Source: Carallia brachiata (Eukaryota > Streptophyta > Magnoliopsida > Malpighiales > Rhizophoraceae). From it: DNA of 64,000 nucleotides. The notes under the pieces are model-generated. The model was not told the DNA's origin. It ran no database searches and saw nothing but the letters and a program-made list of their open reading frames with translations. Of this stretch, positions 20,181-34,042 are shown one piece after another. The first letter of the stretch is position 1, and every line of letters starts with the position of its first letter. The translations under genes and the position numbers were made by a program. The stretch covers positions 2,733,947-2,797,946 of the forward strand of contig JADCRB010000036.1 in the NCBI GenBank assembly GCA_021464245.1, in the 5' to 3' direction.

Positions 20181-22785
20181 ATGAGACAGGAAACAAGAAG
20201 GCTCTTGGATGAATACGAAGTGTCAGAAATCCTCGGAAGAGGTGGATTCTCAGTTGTCAGGAAAGGTACGAAGAAAGGTGGTGGAGAAAGAACTGATGTT
20301 GCCGTCAAGACGCTCAAAAGATTAGCCCCATCGAACCCATCAGGAGTCCTGCGCTCCCGGGGCAGGGCGGGGGGTGGGGAAAAAAGCATTGCTTCCCTGA
20401 CCTTTCCAGGGTGGAATCGGGCATCAGTATCTGATGCACTGCTCACAAATGAGATCTTAGTTATGAGGAAGATAGTGGAGAAAGTATCTCCTCACCCAAA
20501 TGTCATTGACCTCTATGATGTCTACGAGGATCAGAATGGGGTGCACCTTGTGCTGGAGCTTTGCTCTGGTGGAGAGTTGTTTGATCGGATCATCGCTAAA
20601 GACCGCTACTTTGAAAGCGAAGCAGCTGCTGTTGTCAGGCAGATTGCACAAGGGTTAGAGGCTCTTCACCAGGCAAATATAGTCCACAGGGACTTGAAGC
20701 CAGAGAACTGCCTGTTCTTAAATAAAAGGGATGATTCTACCCTCAAGATTATGGACTTTGGATTGAGCTCCGTGGAGGAGTTTACTGATCCGGTTGTCGG
20801 GTTGTTTGGTTCCATAGATTATGTCTCACCAGAAGCTCTTTCCCAAGGCAAAATCAGCTCAAAAAGTGATATGTGGTCTTTGGGAGTAATCCTCTATATT
20901 CTGCTTTCTGGGTAAGTGTGGTGGTTTTCCTCATATCCACTCTATAGTAAGTTTATGAAATTCTTCATTTCTCTTCCCTAGCTTCCCTTGGTGTACACAC
21001 TTCCAATTTCCTTTCTTTGTCATGAATGTTTCAGGTATCCGCCTTTCATTGCACAGTCAAATCGGCAGAAGCAACAGATGATATTAGCAGTATGTTGATA
21101 TTATTCACACATTCCAATCTTTAAAGTCTTTCCTCATATTTGGATTTTAATCTTCTATGTATCTGCAGGGTGATTGCAGTTTCTACGAGAAGACGTGGAA
21201 GAATATCAGTTTATCGGCAAAACAGTTGATTATGGACCTCCTGCAAGTAGATCCCCAAAGAAGGCCTAGTGCTCATGATGTAATGGCAATCAAGCATTTA
21301 AGTTGATGACTTTTATCTCTGTTGTTATGATTCAGGGCAATTTAATTGATTGACCATTTTTTTTTTTTGACATATGGATACAGGTCCTCAATCATCCATG
21401 GGTGATAGGAGATTCAGCCAAAGAGGAGCAAATGGACCCCGAGATTGTCTCTCGATTGCAAAGTTTCAATGCCCGTCGCAAGCTTCGTGCTGCTGCAATA
21501 GCTAGTGTCTGGAGTAGCACAATTTTCCTGAGAACTAAGAAGCTAAAATCTCTACTGGGTTCCCATGACCTTCGGGAGGATGAGATTGAGAACCTTAGGA
21601 TTCAGTTTCAAAAACTGTCAGTACCTATGCCTAGGCCTTCGGATTGCACACTGTGCAGAAAATTTTATTGGCATTGAACAGCTGAAAAATTGTAGATTTA
21701 GTTAGGCTTCATGGTAGATAGAATGAATCGGCTAACTAGTAAAATACAAAACATACTTCAACAACCAAGTAGTTCTGCTTGGAGACTCTTTCAAGTTCTA
21801 ACAGACATATTTTGCTATACGTAGATGTGCGAAAGGTGACAATGCCACTCTGTCTGAATTCGAGGAGGTGCTCAAAGCAATGAGCATGTCATCACTAATA
21901 CCCCTGGCACCTCGCATCTTTGATCTATTTGACAACAATCGTGATGGAACAGTTGACATGAGAGAGATACTCTGTGGGTTCTCCAGCCTCCGGAACTCGC
22001 AAGGAGATGATGCGCTGCAGCTTTGCTTCCAGGTGCACTTTTGCCTTTGTTATCGCATGAAAGATTCTTGTTCTGCTCAAGTACTGATGAACTATTTTTT
22101 GGTCATATGAGCAAAACTTTGGCACATGATAAAGATTCCACTCCACGGTAGCCAAAAGAAAATGATGCATTTAAGTAAAAATTCAGTGAGGATCTTAGAA
22201 GGGGTTCTGAAAAAAATGACCAAAAGCTCCCATTTGGTTACTAGAAAGGACGAGTATTCAATCCGACAACTTGCATCAACATTTTTTGTTGCCCTCTGCA
22301 GCTAGTAGAATCACATGAACTCTTGAGCTCTTTCTCATCATTGATACCATATTCATTTGATAATGTGCGGCTTTAAAATGATCTTATTTTTACAGTTTTA
22401 GAGAAGCAATTAGAGAATTTTTTGCCTAAGCATTTTTGGCTTATGTTTCTGTTCTCTATCAGATGTATGACACGGATCGATCCGGATGCATAACGAAGGA
22501 AGAAGTTGCTTCCCTCCTCAGGGTAAATCCACTTTCCTGATGTTTTAACTTATAATCAAGTATTAACTGCCTTGAAAATAAGATGACATAGAGATTTACA
22601 TCGAGCAGGCTTTGCCAGAGGACTGTCTTCCTGCTGATATTACAGAACCTGGAAAGTTGGATGAAATTTTCGATCGGATGGATGCCAATAGTGATGGAAA
22701 GGTCACCTTTGATGAGTTCAAAGCTGCCATGCAGAGAGACAGCTCCCTGCAGGACGTACTCCTCACCTCACTTCGCCAGAAATGA
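20181..22785 (+). CDS. CCAMK: Calcium- and calmodulin-dependent protein kinase (CCaMK/DMI3 type)
   Basis: Nuclear Ser/Thr kinase that decodes symbiotic calcium spiking and phosphorylates CYCLOPS/IPD3 in the common symbiosis pathway for mycorrhiza and nodulation (established). Seven exons: 20181-20911, 21035-21089, 21169-21279, 21384-21616, 21825-22032, 22463-22522, 22609-22785; together 524 residues, against 518-523 in legumes. Visible parts: glycine loop GRGGFSVV (19-26), Lys43, HRD (169-171), DFG (192-194), SPE (216-218), regulatory Thr271 in FYEKTWK, the calmodulin-binding helix ARRKLRAAAIASV (329-341), and three EF-hand loops at 413-424, 449-460 and 491-502. All calcium ligands look intact. 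The exon 4 donor is CT/GTCAGT; a nearby GTACCT would break the frame. It runs convergently toward the FRS3-type gene. Confidence 0.97.
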
Positions 22786-25700
22786 AATTCCTACTTTCTG
22801 CATTGGCCATAACAAAATCTTTTCATTTGAGCCAACCCCATCTCTTTTGTTGTTCCTTGTTTCCTTATTTTAGATTCTTTCCAATTGCCTATCTGAGTTT
22901 TATTGCGGTATAGACAATAGAGATAGCCCAAGTCAACCGAAGCTTGGAGCAGTCGTGCAGACGCACAGATAATTTGATGGATGAGCTTGGGAGAAGTCTG
23001 TTGTTTTCAACTGGGGTTGCCTCAATACATGGCTCTCAGCCGCCCTGTTTATCTGCTGATGGACTGTATTCTTATTTGCTGATTCATCTTCCTTTTTAGT
23101 TAATTGACTCCAGTAAGACTCGAACTATATTTTCATACAATTTTTCATAATATCTTATATAAAACATAGGGCAAATATTGCAAACCACTAAGACTTGTTC
23201 CTTTCACCACACTAGAAGAAATTAAATATATTTCTGATAATTGAAATCAAAAGAAATAAATTTTTATTATACAAACTCAAAAAAAAAAAAAAAGATTTTC
23301 CAAACCTATAAATAAAAATATTTGGTATGAAAATTGGATAATTTATGATGAAAAATAACAAAGGTAATTGTTAGATATACAACATACGTATCAATGGTTA
23401 ATTATTTGGTAGACTTTGCTCAGGGTGATGCGAGTAAGTCATCTTTAGGTTCTGTTTATATCCTCGAAAAGAATTACCCTGGCCTGATACAAAATATATC
23501 CATGAAATTAAATACCAAAAAATTAAGTTGTTTTTTTTTTCGGAGATCCATATACATAATAACTTATTAGCTTTGCCTTTCTCTACTACTAGTACGTTGG
23601 TTCATTTTCATTTGGATTAAATTTACTGTCAAGTTTTATCTTTTTTTGAGAACAGTCCTCTTTGCAAACAGAAAATTTTTTTCCATTAAAGATTAGGGCC
23701 CCATACAAATGATCTTTAACTCACTAATATTGAAGTCGTCTACAGGTTGAAAGTACAACAGTTGGTGTGCTGATCTGTGTGAGCATTTGAAATAACAGAA
23801 AAAAGAAAATGTTTTTGAGAATGATAAAACGGATACATTTATCCCAACACTTGCCGTATTTTGAAGGAAAATTCTTTGCTCTAGTTTTTTTTTTAATTTT
23901 ATGGTGATTCCAACTCTCCACAATTACTTCTTTGCTCTAAAATTTAAGTCTTGGGTTCTATTATATCTATATATAAAAATAAAAATAAAAATCCATTAGG
24001 CGTCTGGAGCAGCTAGAATGTTCGCTTCATGGCCATTACACTGAAGCATTTACCTTTTTTTTTTTTTTTTGTTAAAATAGAATAAAGAAGAGAATGTAAT
24101 TATTAATGGAATTTGATATTTAAACCACATACCTCAAGCATTAAATACGAGAAAATTTTTTTTTGATTTTTTTGGGAGCTGTAGAACAGTTGGTGGAAAA
24201 GGGGGTTAGATACAAGAAATTTAACTATTATACAATCTAACATGCTAACAATGACTACTTGTCTACAAGGCTTGTTTTTTTTTTTTTTTTTTTGTCTACA
24301 AGGCTTGTTGGGCTGGGGTTTGTTGGACACATGAATGTTACTTCAATTGCACAAAAAAAAAAAAAAAAAAAAGGTGACAATTTTCCTGATGATCGCATGT
24401 TGAATTAATATTCCAGTCATCAATTTAACAGACTGCTTATTTGAAAAAATTAATATGGACAATCTTATCTTTATTTTCACAACCAGATCCAATTCAGCAT
24501 CTTCAATTTCAAATATGTTGTTAGTGTTTGGTTGTTTGTGACCAAACAAATAAAAGAAGAGCATACGAAAATTATCCTCCCGCCAGCCCTTCATCACAAT
24601 ATTATGATTAAGAATACCAAAATTATATTATATAGATAATATTAAAGTTGATCTTAATATGCTCTTCTTTTACTAATAAATAAATCAACACGTTTACTCT
24701 TCTATTTTCTTCTTCTTCCGTCAATTTCTCTTGTTGAGAGTTTTTGGGTCCTTATTCAAATAAGTCCATCTTCTTTTTCCTACACTTCACCTTCACCATC
24801 AATCTACACAACTCCTCAGCCTCAAGAACCAAAAAAAAGGGTTTAGTTTAAATGAGAATACGAATAGACAAAAAAAGCTACCCCCATTATATACCTCACA
24901 GTTTAATAAACTTCCTAACAGACAAAAATAAGAAAGAAAAACGAAAGAATTAGAAGGTTTAAAAGTAAGTAACTCAAATATCATATTCCCTATTAGCTCA
25001 CATCTCATTATTTATTTGTTATGAGGTATTACAGTTTTATGGTGCACTTGATCCATCCATAATAGCTCACATCTCAATGATTTGGTTGATTTCTACTGGT
25101 AGATTTTTGGGCCACAAGGACACTGCACTATGAAGAACAAAGTGCGAGGCATTTGAGAGAAGTGGGTAAGAAATAGAAACAATACTTCAAATTTACAATT
25201 TTCCCATAATAGTCATTTTACATTTCATCAGGAACAACTAACTCCGATGATCACTGATCACTTTCACTGCAAATATAAAACATCTCCTGAAGCTAAGATA
25301 TAAATTATATGCAATGCCCATTCCGAAGTCGTATCCTTGAATTGTTACAAGGGGCTTATTTTCTGGGGTTAGAGAGGCAAGAATAATCGTACCTGACTGC
25401 AGCTGAACTGATTGTTGGTAATGAGCAGAAGTAGCACAGCGCACCTGACTATAGCTAAGACTGGATCATTGTGAATTAGCATTTACATGATACTACAAAG
25501 ATGCTTGGAAACCAAGGGGAAGCACGATGCCAATGTTTCTAATTTAGAAGGCCATCTTGATGCAGATATTCTGATGGAGATCATATTTGCCATACAAATT
25601 TCTAGCACATCCTCTTGCTTGCAGAGTTCTTTGAAATGATCACTGTAAAATACCTGGCGTCACCACAGATGTTGGAATGTGTTGCTTGAACGTGCTACAT

Positions 25701-26780
25701 ATGATAATTGATCATATGTGATGTGTTGATCAATGTGTTCCTTTAAATTTTCTTATTCTGTCTTCTCCGTTCCAAAATGGAAGGCATTCTAATCACCATG
25801 GAATTTGCAGGGTCTGAAAAACTAACCTTCTTCTCAATTTGTAATCTACTAATTGTGAGTCTATGTCAACCTCCTACTGTCTTACGTATATATCTAAGGC
25901 AAAGAACTGCAAAGCTTCCATATAACTTAATTCCCACATCAATTTCTCATCTAGCCTTCCGGTATGTCTTTTAAATGGTCACAGTTTCTCTTTCCATAGA
26001 CAACACAGAACCCATTTATCCTCATCTTCTTTTTTGTTGGGGGGAAGAGGGGGGAAGGGGTGTGTGGAGCATAAGACATGGTAACATGGCAACAAAACTC
26101 CATGGCATATAATCAAAAACTTAACCCGAAATATTTTAGTATTAGTTGACACTGCACTGAGCAGGGCCTTTAATCCACATGGCCACTATTCCTCTAAAGC
26201 CAAGCTGACTGCCGATATCAATAAACTATATCATGTTGATGAAATGGGATAATTGAGGTTCCCTCATTGCTCATTAGTGAATCAGCAATTATACTGCAAT
26301 CATCTTGCTATTTTGTTTTCTATGCTAACAAAATTACAAATCAGGTAGGCAATATAACAGGAATCTGTATTTTTGTTTGCTTAGATGAATTGGCCTCTAT
26401 AAGCTAGCCAATCCTCAGCATCTTACATTGAATTCCTTTCTTTTGGATTGCCAGGGTTATGGGACCATAATGAACTATATAAGGCAGACCCTTCAGGTCT
26501 TTGGCCTTTTTATAAGCATCACCAATCTTATAGCAATAAAGCTATTTACACAGTTCCTCTCAAGAATCTTTATTTTTACCTTGATCTGTTGATGCATTTT
26601 CAGTTCAGTTGTTACTACCTTCTTCCTCTGCCTGTTGCAAATTTCAACTTATTCACATATAAGATAAAAATTCCAAAATCCGCCAAAATTCTGGGATCAG
26701 ATTACACATTTTTTCTAAATTGTTTCAATCGGTGGGGGTTTAGAAATCCAGGTGGAACAAGGAAGAGTACACTTACACTC
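22786..26780. other. Intergenic DNA between two convergent genes
   Basis: The first 300 bp are probably CCaMK 3' UTR and the last part may hold 3' UTR of the minus-strand FAR1-related gene. On the minus strand, 25391-25445 has acceptor- and donor-like borders but no recognisable coding content. Homopolymer A/T runs are frequent. No other gene was recognised. Confidence 0.5.
24259..24309 (-). repeat. Micro-insertion 6: pure T15 between an 18-bp duplication
   Basis: TTGTCTACAAGGCTTGTT occurs at 24259-24276 and 24292-24309, separated only by 15 T. This is the minimal form of the A-tailed insertion class, with no core sequence. Confidence 0.65.
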
Positions 26781-29700
26781 TCAAAGTTGCTCACGGATAT
26801 ATGCCATTGATCTCAACATGGAACCCAGTGTATCTTTGGAAACCTGAAATTTCACCTCTGTTTCTCCAGTCGTTGTCTTGGCATCTTGAAGCTGGAAACC
26901 ATAGGCAGACATGTTTGTTATCTCTTACTTACAGTACATGTCAAGCACAAAAAGTCTGCATTACACACCGTCCTCAATAGTTATACACCTAGACTAGAGA
27001 TGGCTTGCTTTCAACTGACAAATCATGGGATACTGTTTTCTTAGCCAGAGATCAAAAAGACATCTATGAAGCTACAAGGTATAAGCCATAATTTAAGTAG
27101 ATAGTAACAGCCAATTACTCTTAAAGCTCGACTATGGTAGGAGAAAAATTAACTGTTCCAAAATACATGTCATGAGAGGTCATTACCCATTAAACATAGT
27201 CCGTAAAATAGGTAAAAATAAAAGGTTATCATAAAGTCGTAATTCTAGAATGGCAACAACAAGAAGGAAAAAAACATTTATGATTTTGAAGAATGTGAGA
27301 GATACATAAATGTGTACAAATAATAAGCAGTCATTAAGTTCTCCAAAAAATTTTTGAAGAAATCAGGAATTTTTCATTTTCAATTGACTACACAAAAAGC
27401 AACTTCTATGATCCTCTGGTTTTTTTTTTTTTTTTCAAAAATTGAATATGGAATAAACCATTTATTTTTCTTATGTAATAATGGTACTTGACTTCTTCTA
27501 TGTTAGCATGTTTGTGTGTATCCCTTCGGACAGATTCCATATCCATGTCAACTGATTGCTACATATAAACAGCGCATTACAGGGATGTTTGGCATAAAGA
27601 AAAGCGTTGACCATGTTTGGCATAATTCAAATGTCACCATAAATCATATTAAAATATCTGGTCCAATTAAAACAAAGGACATACCAAGGCTACGCAGATT
27701 CTGTTGAAAAATGACAGAAATTACCCTAAAACTAAAAGGTAGAATTAGTCGTGAATTGCTCCATGTAAAATAGAAAATATGTTTTATTTTTAAGGAAAAA
27801 AAAATGGTGAAAAGATAAATGCATAAGAAGCCTGCTGCACTGGTGGATTGGGGGTATCTTGTTTCAGTAATAGGTACCAGCTAGTATCCAGAAACATACT
27901 AATAAATTTGGGGCAACTCTATGTTTGCTCCATTTTACATAACAATGGTCCCTTACCACAAACCTTCAAAATTTGTGAACAACTTCGAGAATTTGGGCAG
28001 CAATTAAAAAGGGAAAAAATTTTAATTGTGCACCTTTTGTTTATCTTACCGAATATGGTAACTTTTCACAGCGAGACTTCACAGTTTATTCTGTTAGGGA
28101 AAGCCCCGATGGTGCTAAATGTACAATTTCCAGACAAAAACTTGGATATGATAAACAAAAGAATCCGGGAAAGAAAAAAACACAAAAATATGGAGAAGTT
28201 TAGATGAATAAGAAAAATTTTCAAAAAACTATTCCAGAAAAATGAACATCTAAACTGCTCATCATATCACCTGCTCATAACCATACCAAGTGACCCAAAA
28301 GTTATCACAGGAAACCAAATAGATTTTTAATTGAACCAAATAGCGCATAAACCAAATAGCGCATAATATCAAAAAGAAAAAAAAATTTAAGCAGCATCTG
28401 GAATCACTTATTCAGCTAACATGGAGTTGAAACAAGACATATTGAAGAAATATTGCATGCTAGATGTAACAATCCCAAAATTAGGGGCCAAAAGCTCGTG
28501 TGAAAATTATAAAAGAAAAGGCAGGAAATAAAAGGGACAAAACTGTAACATTATGCACCTTCAAATTGACAACAGCAACTCGATTGGCTGGTGTTGACAG
28601 CTGCTGACTAATGTAGGCCATGGATCGCAGCATTGGCTCCAATGTAACCCTTGTTAACCTAAACTGCACCTCTGAGTCCCCAGATGGATTCTTTCCATAA
28701 TCTTGTAGCTAGAGATGGGAGAAAGGTACATAAAAAATTGATAGAATTCAATAGAAAAAGAAACCTGCTGTTGATTGCCTCATGTGGTGCTATCCATCCT
28801 TATGTATTGTTTAGAAATACATAGATCTGCCAAACAACTATTTACCTAATTGAAGCAAATTTCAAAATAGAGTTTTCCGCAAATAATGCTTAAACAAAGA
28901 CTTCTTCAAAATCAGATGTTTTAGTCAGCGGCAAAAACTTTGGATCAAAATAAAACTATTTCCATATTTGATCTACCCCAAATATTTTACTTTTAACCTT
29001 CAAGGACTAAAGCATTTAAATTTCTTCAAACCAACAAATGGTGGAGCTTTAACATTTAGAATCCTTAGTAGCATGCACAAAAACTCAAGGACAGCTGTAG
29101 TAATTTTTTCTACAAGCATCAGTGGAGAATATATTGAATTTCTAATTTTATATCGATTGAAGATAACACTAATCTATCACAAAATGCAAGAATCATATAA
29201 CAATAGGATTGGCTCATTAGCCATGCTGAAAAAACAATGGTACTAAATTCAAAAAAGATTTGCTGGGATTTAAATAAATTAAAAGGCATGTGATTCAGTT
29301 CTCATCATTCAACTAACCTGATAGCATGTTAGCCAGCAACAATTTAAAGAACCAAAGCCACTACAAATATAATTACTCCATGGATAAGTAAGCAATATAA
29401 CACAATGAGCCTTTGAAAAGTTATGAAATGCTATCTTTACTGTTGGATGTAATCAAACAATGCCAAAAGATTTAAGCACATGGAAAGGGTGCATACCTTC
29501 AAGTTGATGACAGCTACCTTTTCACATGGGGTGCCAGTCTTATTCTCTAGCACCCAAGTCATGGACTTAAAACAAGTGAGAACCACCTGGATGAATCAAA
29601 TGAAGTAATCAATTAGAGAAAAAGATCCAGATAAGCATATACTGAATGTTGGAAAGTTATTGAAGCTTCACACCTTGTTATCAGATGGGCCGCCATCACA

Positions 29701-31899
29701 GTGGACTGACACAGGGGCCATACTGGGCCGATCTGGATCAGTAACAGGTACTCTCACATCATTAAGATTAAATCGCTGTGATATTGCATCTGGCCACGGC
29801 CACAGTGATGTCACCACTTCAGGAACAGACGAGGGGGGCTTCTTGTTGCTGTCTTCTTGACCATTTCCATTCCTGTGGAAATTAGGAGGTGTAACTTTAG
29901 CTACATTTTTCTTGACAGCAGCAATTTTTTTTCCACCCTCTCTCAAAGCACCAATAGCTGCATCGTAAGTCTCAGCGGCTACCGCTCCTTCCTCTGCAAA
30001 TCTGATGGCTTCCATACACAAATTGTTGAAGCGTGAGGTCAAAGTTCCCATGCCCTGTAAATCTGCATTTTGTTCCTCTAATCCAGCCCAATATTTGGCA
30101 TTCCTTGTCCATCGCTTTAATATGTAGTGGGATGGAAGGGTAAGGACATTTGTTACCGTAAAGACAGTCAATATATGTCTGCAGAGGATGCCACAGTATT
30201 CAAACATCTGACAGCTGCAACTTGACTTCATTTCAGAGATATCGAGTGTCACTATGAATGCCTTGTCATCTTGTTCGTATTTCGCAACCCTGTATTTACT
30301 GACCACCCCATCATCCTCAATATTGTTTGCTGTATACACAAAAGTCTCAACCAGTTCATCCTGAAATTTGGCAAACACCTTTTTGGTATAGAGATTTGCT
30401 GCCTGTTGCTCCATTGGTGATGGTGTCTTCAGCAACTGAGTGGTGCTAATTGTATCATAATCTGCTTCTATGTCTCTTTCAAGAGAATACTTTAGAGCCC
30501 TTTCATATTGCTTGAAGAACAGAGGTAATGTAGTATGTTGATTCACATACCCATCAAAAAAAGAGCTTACCCCTTGATTTGATGAGAGTGCTGCAAAGAA
30601 AGTGCCACGAAAATAAACTGGTGCCCACTGTTTCCGAGCATTATACACAGCCTGAAGCCACTCATTCTTGTGAAGATCATATTTATCGAGGAGGGAGCAC
30701 CAGGACGACTCAAAATCCTCAATTGTCTCAGAAAAGTTGATGCAGCTATAAAGCTCCCCATAGAAGGAAGGATGAGCGAGGTATATATGAGCCAACCTTT
30801 CTTGGCCTTCTCTCAAAATGTGCCACTTGCAGATGCAATGGCGAGTTTGTGGAAATACCTGAGCAACTGCCATTTGTATTGCTCTATCTTGGTCTGTAGT
30901 GAAAGAAACGGGGGGCTGTTCATTCATTGCGGATAGCCAAGTCCTGAACAGCCAAACAAAGGAGGCCTCAGACTCATCTAGCAGCAATGCACAACCAAAC
31001 AATATCATCTGACCATGATGATTTACCCCAGTGAAAGGAGCAAATGGAACCTGGTATTGGTTTGGCCTGTACATCGTGTCAAAGATAACTGCATCGCCAA
31101 AGTGTTTATAAGCCATCCTTGATCGTGCATCAGCCCAAAAGACATTAGTCATGCGATTATCATCATCAAGCTGTATTGCATAATAGAAGCCAGGGTTTTC
31201 TGCCTGCATCTTCTTGAAATAATTAAGGAGATTTTGAGCATCCCTTCCAAGAGTTCTCTTTCTGCTAGGAGGCCTGACATAGTTTACAGGCACAGATGTA
31301 ACATTTCTAATTGGAGGATTAGTTTCTACAGGGGAGGCAGCATTCATAATGTGATTTGGATCATAAGACACATGATTTCCATCCATGGAAACATATACAT
31401 CACCAGTGGCGTCTAACACTTCAGCTGCATTCTTCACAGCACTGGCAAAATGCCTGCGAGGTCGATAGTAATGGACTTTGCTGGGAGTTGCTAGAGAATG
31501 GCTATGGTTCTCTACAAATTTTGTCACGACCCAACTGTCCGAGTCCTTTCTCTCTATCCTAAGCATTGCATTGCAACTCCCAACATTTTTCCTCTTAAAA
31601 ATCTCTCTAGAACACGCAAAATCCCACGTTACAATTGGCCCATCAGGCTTAATACGTGTAAACTGACCTTCACGAGTACCAAAACCCACACGCCTAGCAT
31701 ACGAATCATAGAATGTCTTTGCAGCATCTTCGGAATCAAATTCCATGCCAACACAAGGTGTGGCACTTCCATCATCGTCCTGATTTCTTAACCCCCTTTC
31801 CACAGATTTGTCAGTTAGATTATTTCTGTCAGCCCCATTCACTGACACGAGATTCTCACCTGTCCCTAATCCTTCCACATCTAAAACCTCAGCATCCAT
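26781..31899 (-). CDS. FRS3: FAR1-related sequence 3-type regulator (domesticated Mutator transposase)
   Basis: Member of the FHY3/FAR1 family of transcription factors derived from MULE transposases, with roles around light and developmental signalling (family knowledge). Exons: 29674-31899, 29497-29586, 28559-28708, 26781-26891; all boundaries are phase 0, giving 858 residues. Domains: FAR1 zinc-finger-type DNA-binding region (about 50-137), MULE transposase-like core (about 270-365, with FDT at 273-275 and TTDQDRA at 334-340), SWIM finger CxC...CxH (Cys561, Cys563, Cys573, His575), then exon-encoded repeats ending in VAVINLK-type sequence. The start at 31899 is preferred over an upstream ATG at 32073, because CATGAGG at 31968 follows a good acceptor and lies in the leader. 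Wording across the protein follows Arabidopsis FRS3 closely. The protein stops right after [12 protein letters not shown], without the basic tail I recall from Arabidopsis. Confidence 0.95.
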
Positions 31900-31968
31900 G
31901 GTAAGGGAGGAAATACGGATCCAAATTCCGATTTTCGCTGCGCGGGCTGCGATCAAATCTTCCTCATG

Positions 31969-32760
31969 CTGATCCAAGCAACAACAATGTGCATTTAATA
32001 AACGTATTCCCCAAAACAACCAGCAATGTATAAAGGGAGCACTCAAAAGAGTGAATTCAGCAAAACCACACACATAATCTGAGTCATGTACGACTACAAC
32101 AATAATTCCAGGTTTAAGTTCGCTTTAAATACAGTACCACATTAAATTTAAATGTTACTACGAATAAAGACAGCAATTTTTTCTCAAAAAAAAAAAAAAA
32201 AAAAAGGAATTAAGACAGCAATTCCTTAAATTCTTGAACACTCACTAACGAGAGAAGCAGAAAAAAAAAAAAATTAAAAACCCAAATAACCTCAAAAAAC
32301 GGAGAACCAAAATAAAATAGGCCAGTCAACCATAGCTTAACCAACAAGGAAAAAGCAAAAAAACAGAATGAAGAATAAAAGAAACTGACCTTTCAAAACA
32401 GTTGGCTTTCTTTTCTTTCTTTTTTTTTTTTTTTTGTCCTTTTTTTTCCCCCTCTGATTGAGAAGGAAAATTAAACAGAAACGAGTTTAAAAAAAAAAAA
32501 AAAAACAGAGCCCACTTCACTCCGCCTCTTTGCGGGGGTTTTATGTGTCTGTATCTGCACTTGATTTTGTTGGAGGAGAGCAGAATGAGAGAGAGAGAGA
32601 GAGAGAGAGAAAATTGGAACCGGGGCACCCAACCCGTCCCTGTTTCTTGTTAATTTCTTTCTCGTACCCGGTTTTGTTCCCATTTTAAACATTTTTATCT
32701 GCTCTATTTTTGTCTTTGCAGTTTGCCCCAAGGAACGGTTGAATGAATCCTGCTATTCTT
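31969..32760 (-). promoter_or_regulatory. Probable leader exon, leader intron and promoter region of the FRS3-type gene
   Basis: On the minus strand a TTGGATCAG acceptor ends at 31969, implying a leader intron whose donor was not fixed. A CT-rich leader-like stretch on the minus strand includes a (CT)n microsatellite (plus-strand GA run at about 32587-32611). Long A runs on the plus strand near 32190, 32260 and 32490 interrupt the region. Confidence 0.4.
32162..32223 (+). repeat. Micro-insertion 7: A-tailed, 17-bp duplication with one mismatch
   Basis: GAATAAAGACAGCAATT (32162-32178) recurs at 32207-32223 with one change. The insert is TTTTCTC plus about 20 A. It lies in the probable leader intron of the FRS3-type gene. 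Confidence 0.6.
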
Positions 32761-33474
32761 CTTTTTTTCTTTTTTAACAAGGGGGATGGAAAGAAATGAA
32801 AAAAGAAAAAAAAAGAATTGGAATATATGATAATTAAGACCTATGATTTTTATGTTCTTGACTTTTAATTTTAAAAATAGATGTGAGTTTATGAAAATGA
32901 GAAGAACTTTCTGTATTATATAGTTCCCGACTTAACGGATCCTTATAAAATTTTTAAAAAATTAAAACCTCTCGCACCATAAAACGAGAATCAGACCACA
33001 AGACAAATTGCCCATTTTTTGTGAATCCTACTATTCCTAGTGTTTTTTTTTTTTTTTGACAAGATAAACATAAAAATTTAGCAATTGCCATAATCCAATT
33101 GGTGGAGGCTTCATTGCTAAAAAACCTCTAAGTCTAGGGTTTAAATTCTAAATTTAGTATTTGTTCATTCTCTCTTCTTATCGTTAGACTATTCGTTCAA
33201 ATGGAAAAATAAAAAAAGCAATATAAGAATTAACAAGAAGTAAACTCCTAAGAATATAAGTTAACTAGTTAAGAATAACAAGAAGAAGAAGGTTATGCAG
33301 CTGGAGGTTCATCCCAAGTGGTAAAATAAAGGAGTATAATCTTGTTTGACAAGTTCATTAGTGTTATGTTGGAATCTAAACCAGCAGAATTAGGAGAGAA
33401 TCTGAAGATTTAATTTCTCAAGTCATGCCAAAGTAGTTCGTTGCCCCGACAGGGGGCTGCGTTGCTCTTAACGG

Positions 33475-33531
33475 TATTCAACTTGTAAATTCTCAAAAAA
33501 AAAAAAAAAAAAAATGATATTCAACTTGTAA
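33475..33531 (+). repeat. Micro-insertion 8: A-tailed, 14-bp duplication
   Basis: TATTCAACTTGTAA occurs at 33475-33488 and 33518-33531. The insert begins ATTCTC and continues into about 20 A and TGA. The core matches micro-insertion 9. Confidence 0.65.
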
Positions 33532-34042
33532 TTTTTCTTGGATAAAAAAAATTTCAACTAACCAAACACAACAATTTAAGATGTAACGAGTTTTTTGCAT
33601 TAAAAGTACATTTTAAAGAGAAATTTACATTTAATATAATTTATTTTAATGATTCAGACCCTTCATTTAAAAATATAATAGAAAATATAACACAACTAAA
33701 CGATTGTTAGTTAAATCTAGCGGAAATAATTAATTGGCACACATACCCTTCATTTTAGCAAAGTTTTAAATATTCCAACAAAAATTACTTTAAATATTGA
33801 TATATTACAAAAAAAGCTTATAAAAATATATTTTTCAACTAAAATTTTTAATAACAACAACATCATAAAAAAAAATCATTGCAATAAACAATCAAATCCC
33901 AAAATATAGCATTAAATTATTTTCTTCCTCCAAGAAAGTTAGGGATAGTTTAATCTCTTCGGGACATTTATATTGATGTTTTCGTAATTACTTAAATTTT
34001 CATTAACGTTTTACAGTAAAAATGCTAATTGTTACTACATTT

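Noticed and set aside
21349..21383. A further micro-insertion in CCaMK intron 3 (T run followed by GACAT)
   Set aside because: The insert-like sequence is present but there is no flanking duplication of useful length.
21601..21675. CCaMK exon 4 continuing to the GTACCT donor
   Set aside because: Using that donor puts exon 5 out of frame with an immediate stop; the CT/GTCAGT donor gives the conserved LCAKGDNATL junction.
32073..32073. Upstream ATG as the start of the FRS3-type protein
   Set aside because: The extra 58 residues are Cys/Leu-rich with no family similarity, and an acceptor at 31969 implies that this segment is intron and leader.
33039..33065. A further micro-insertion (T run followed by GACAAG)
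   Set aside because: Core and tail fit the class, but no direct repeat brackets it.
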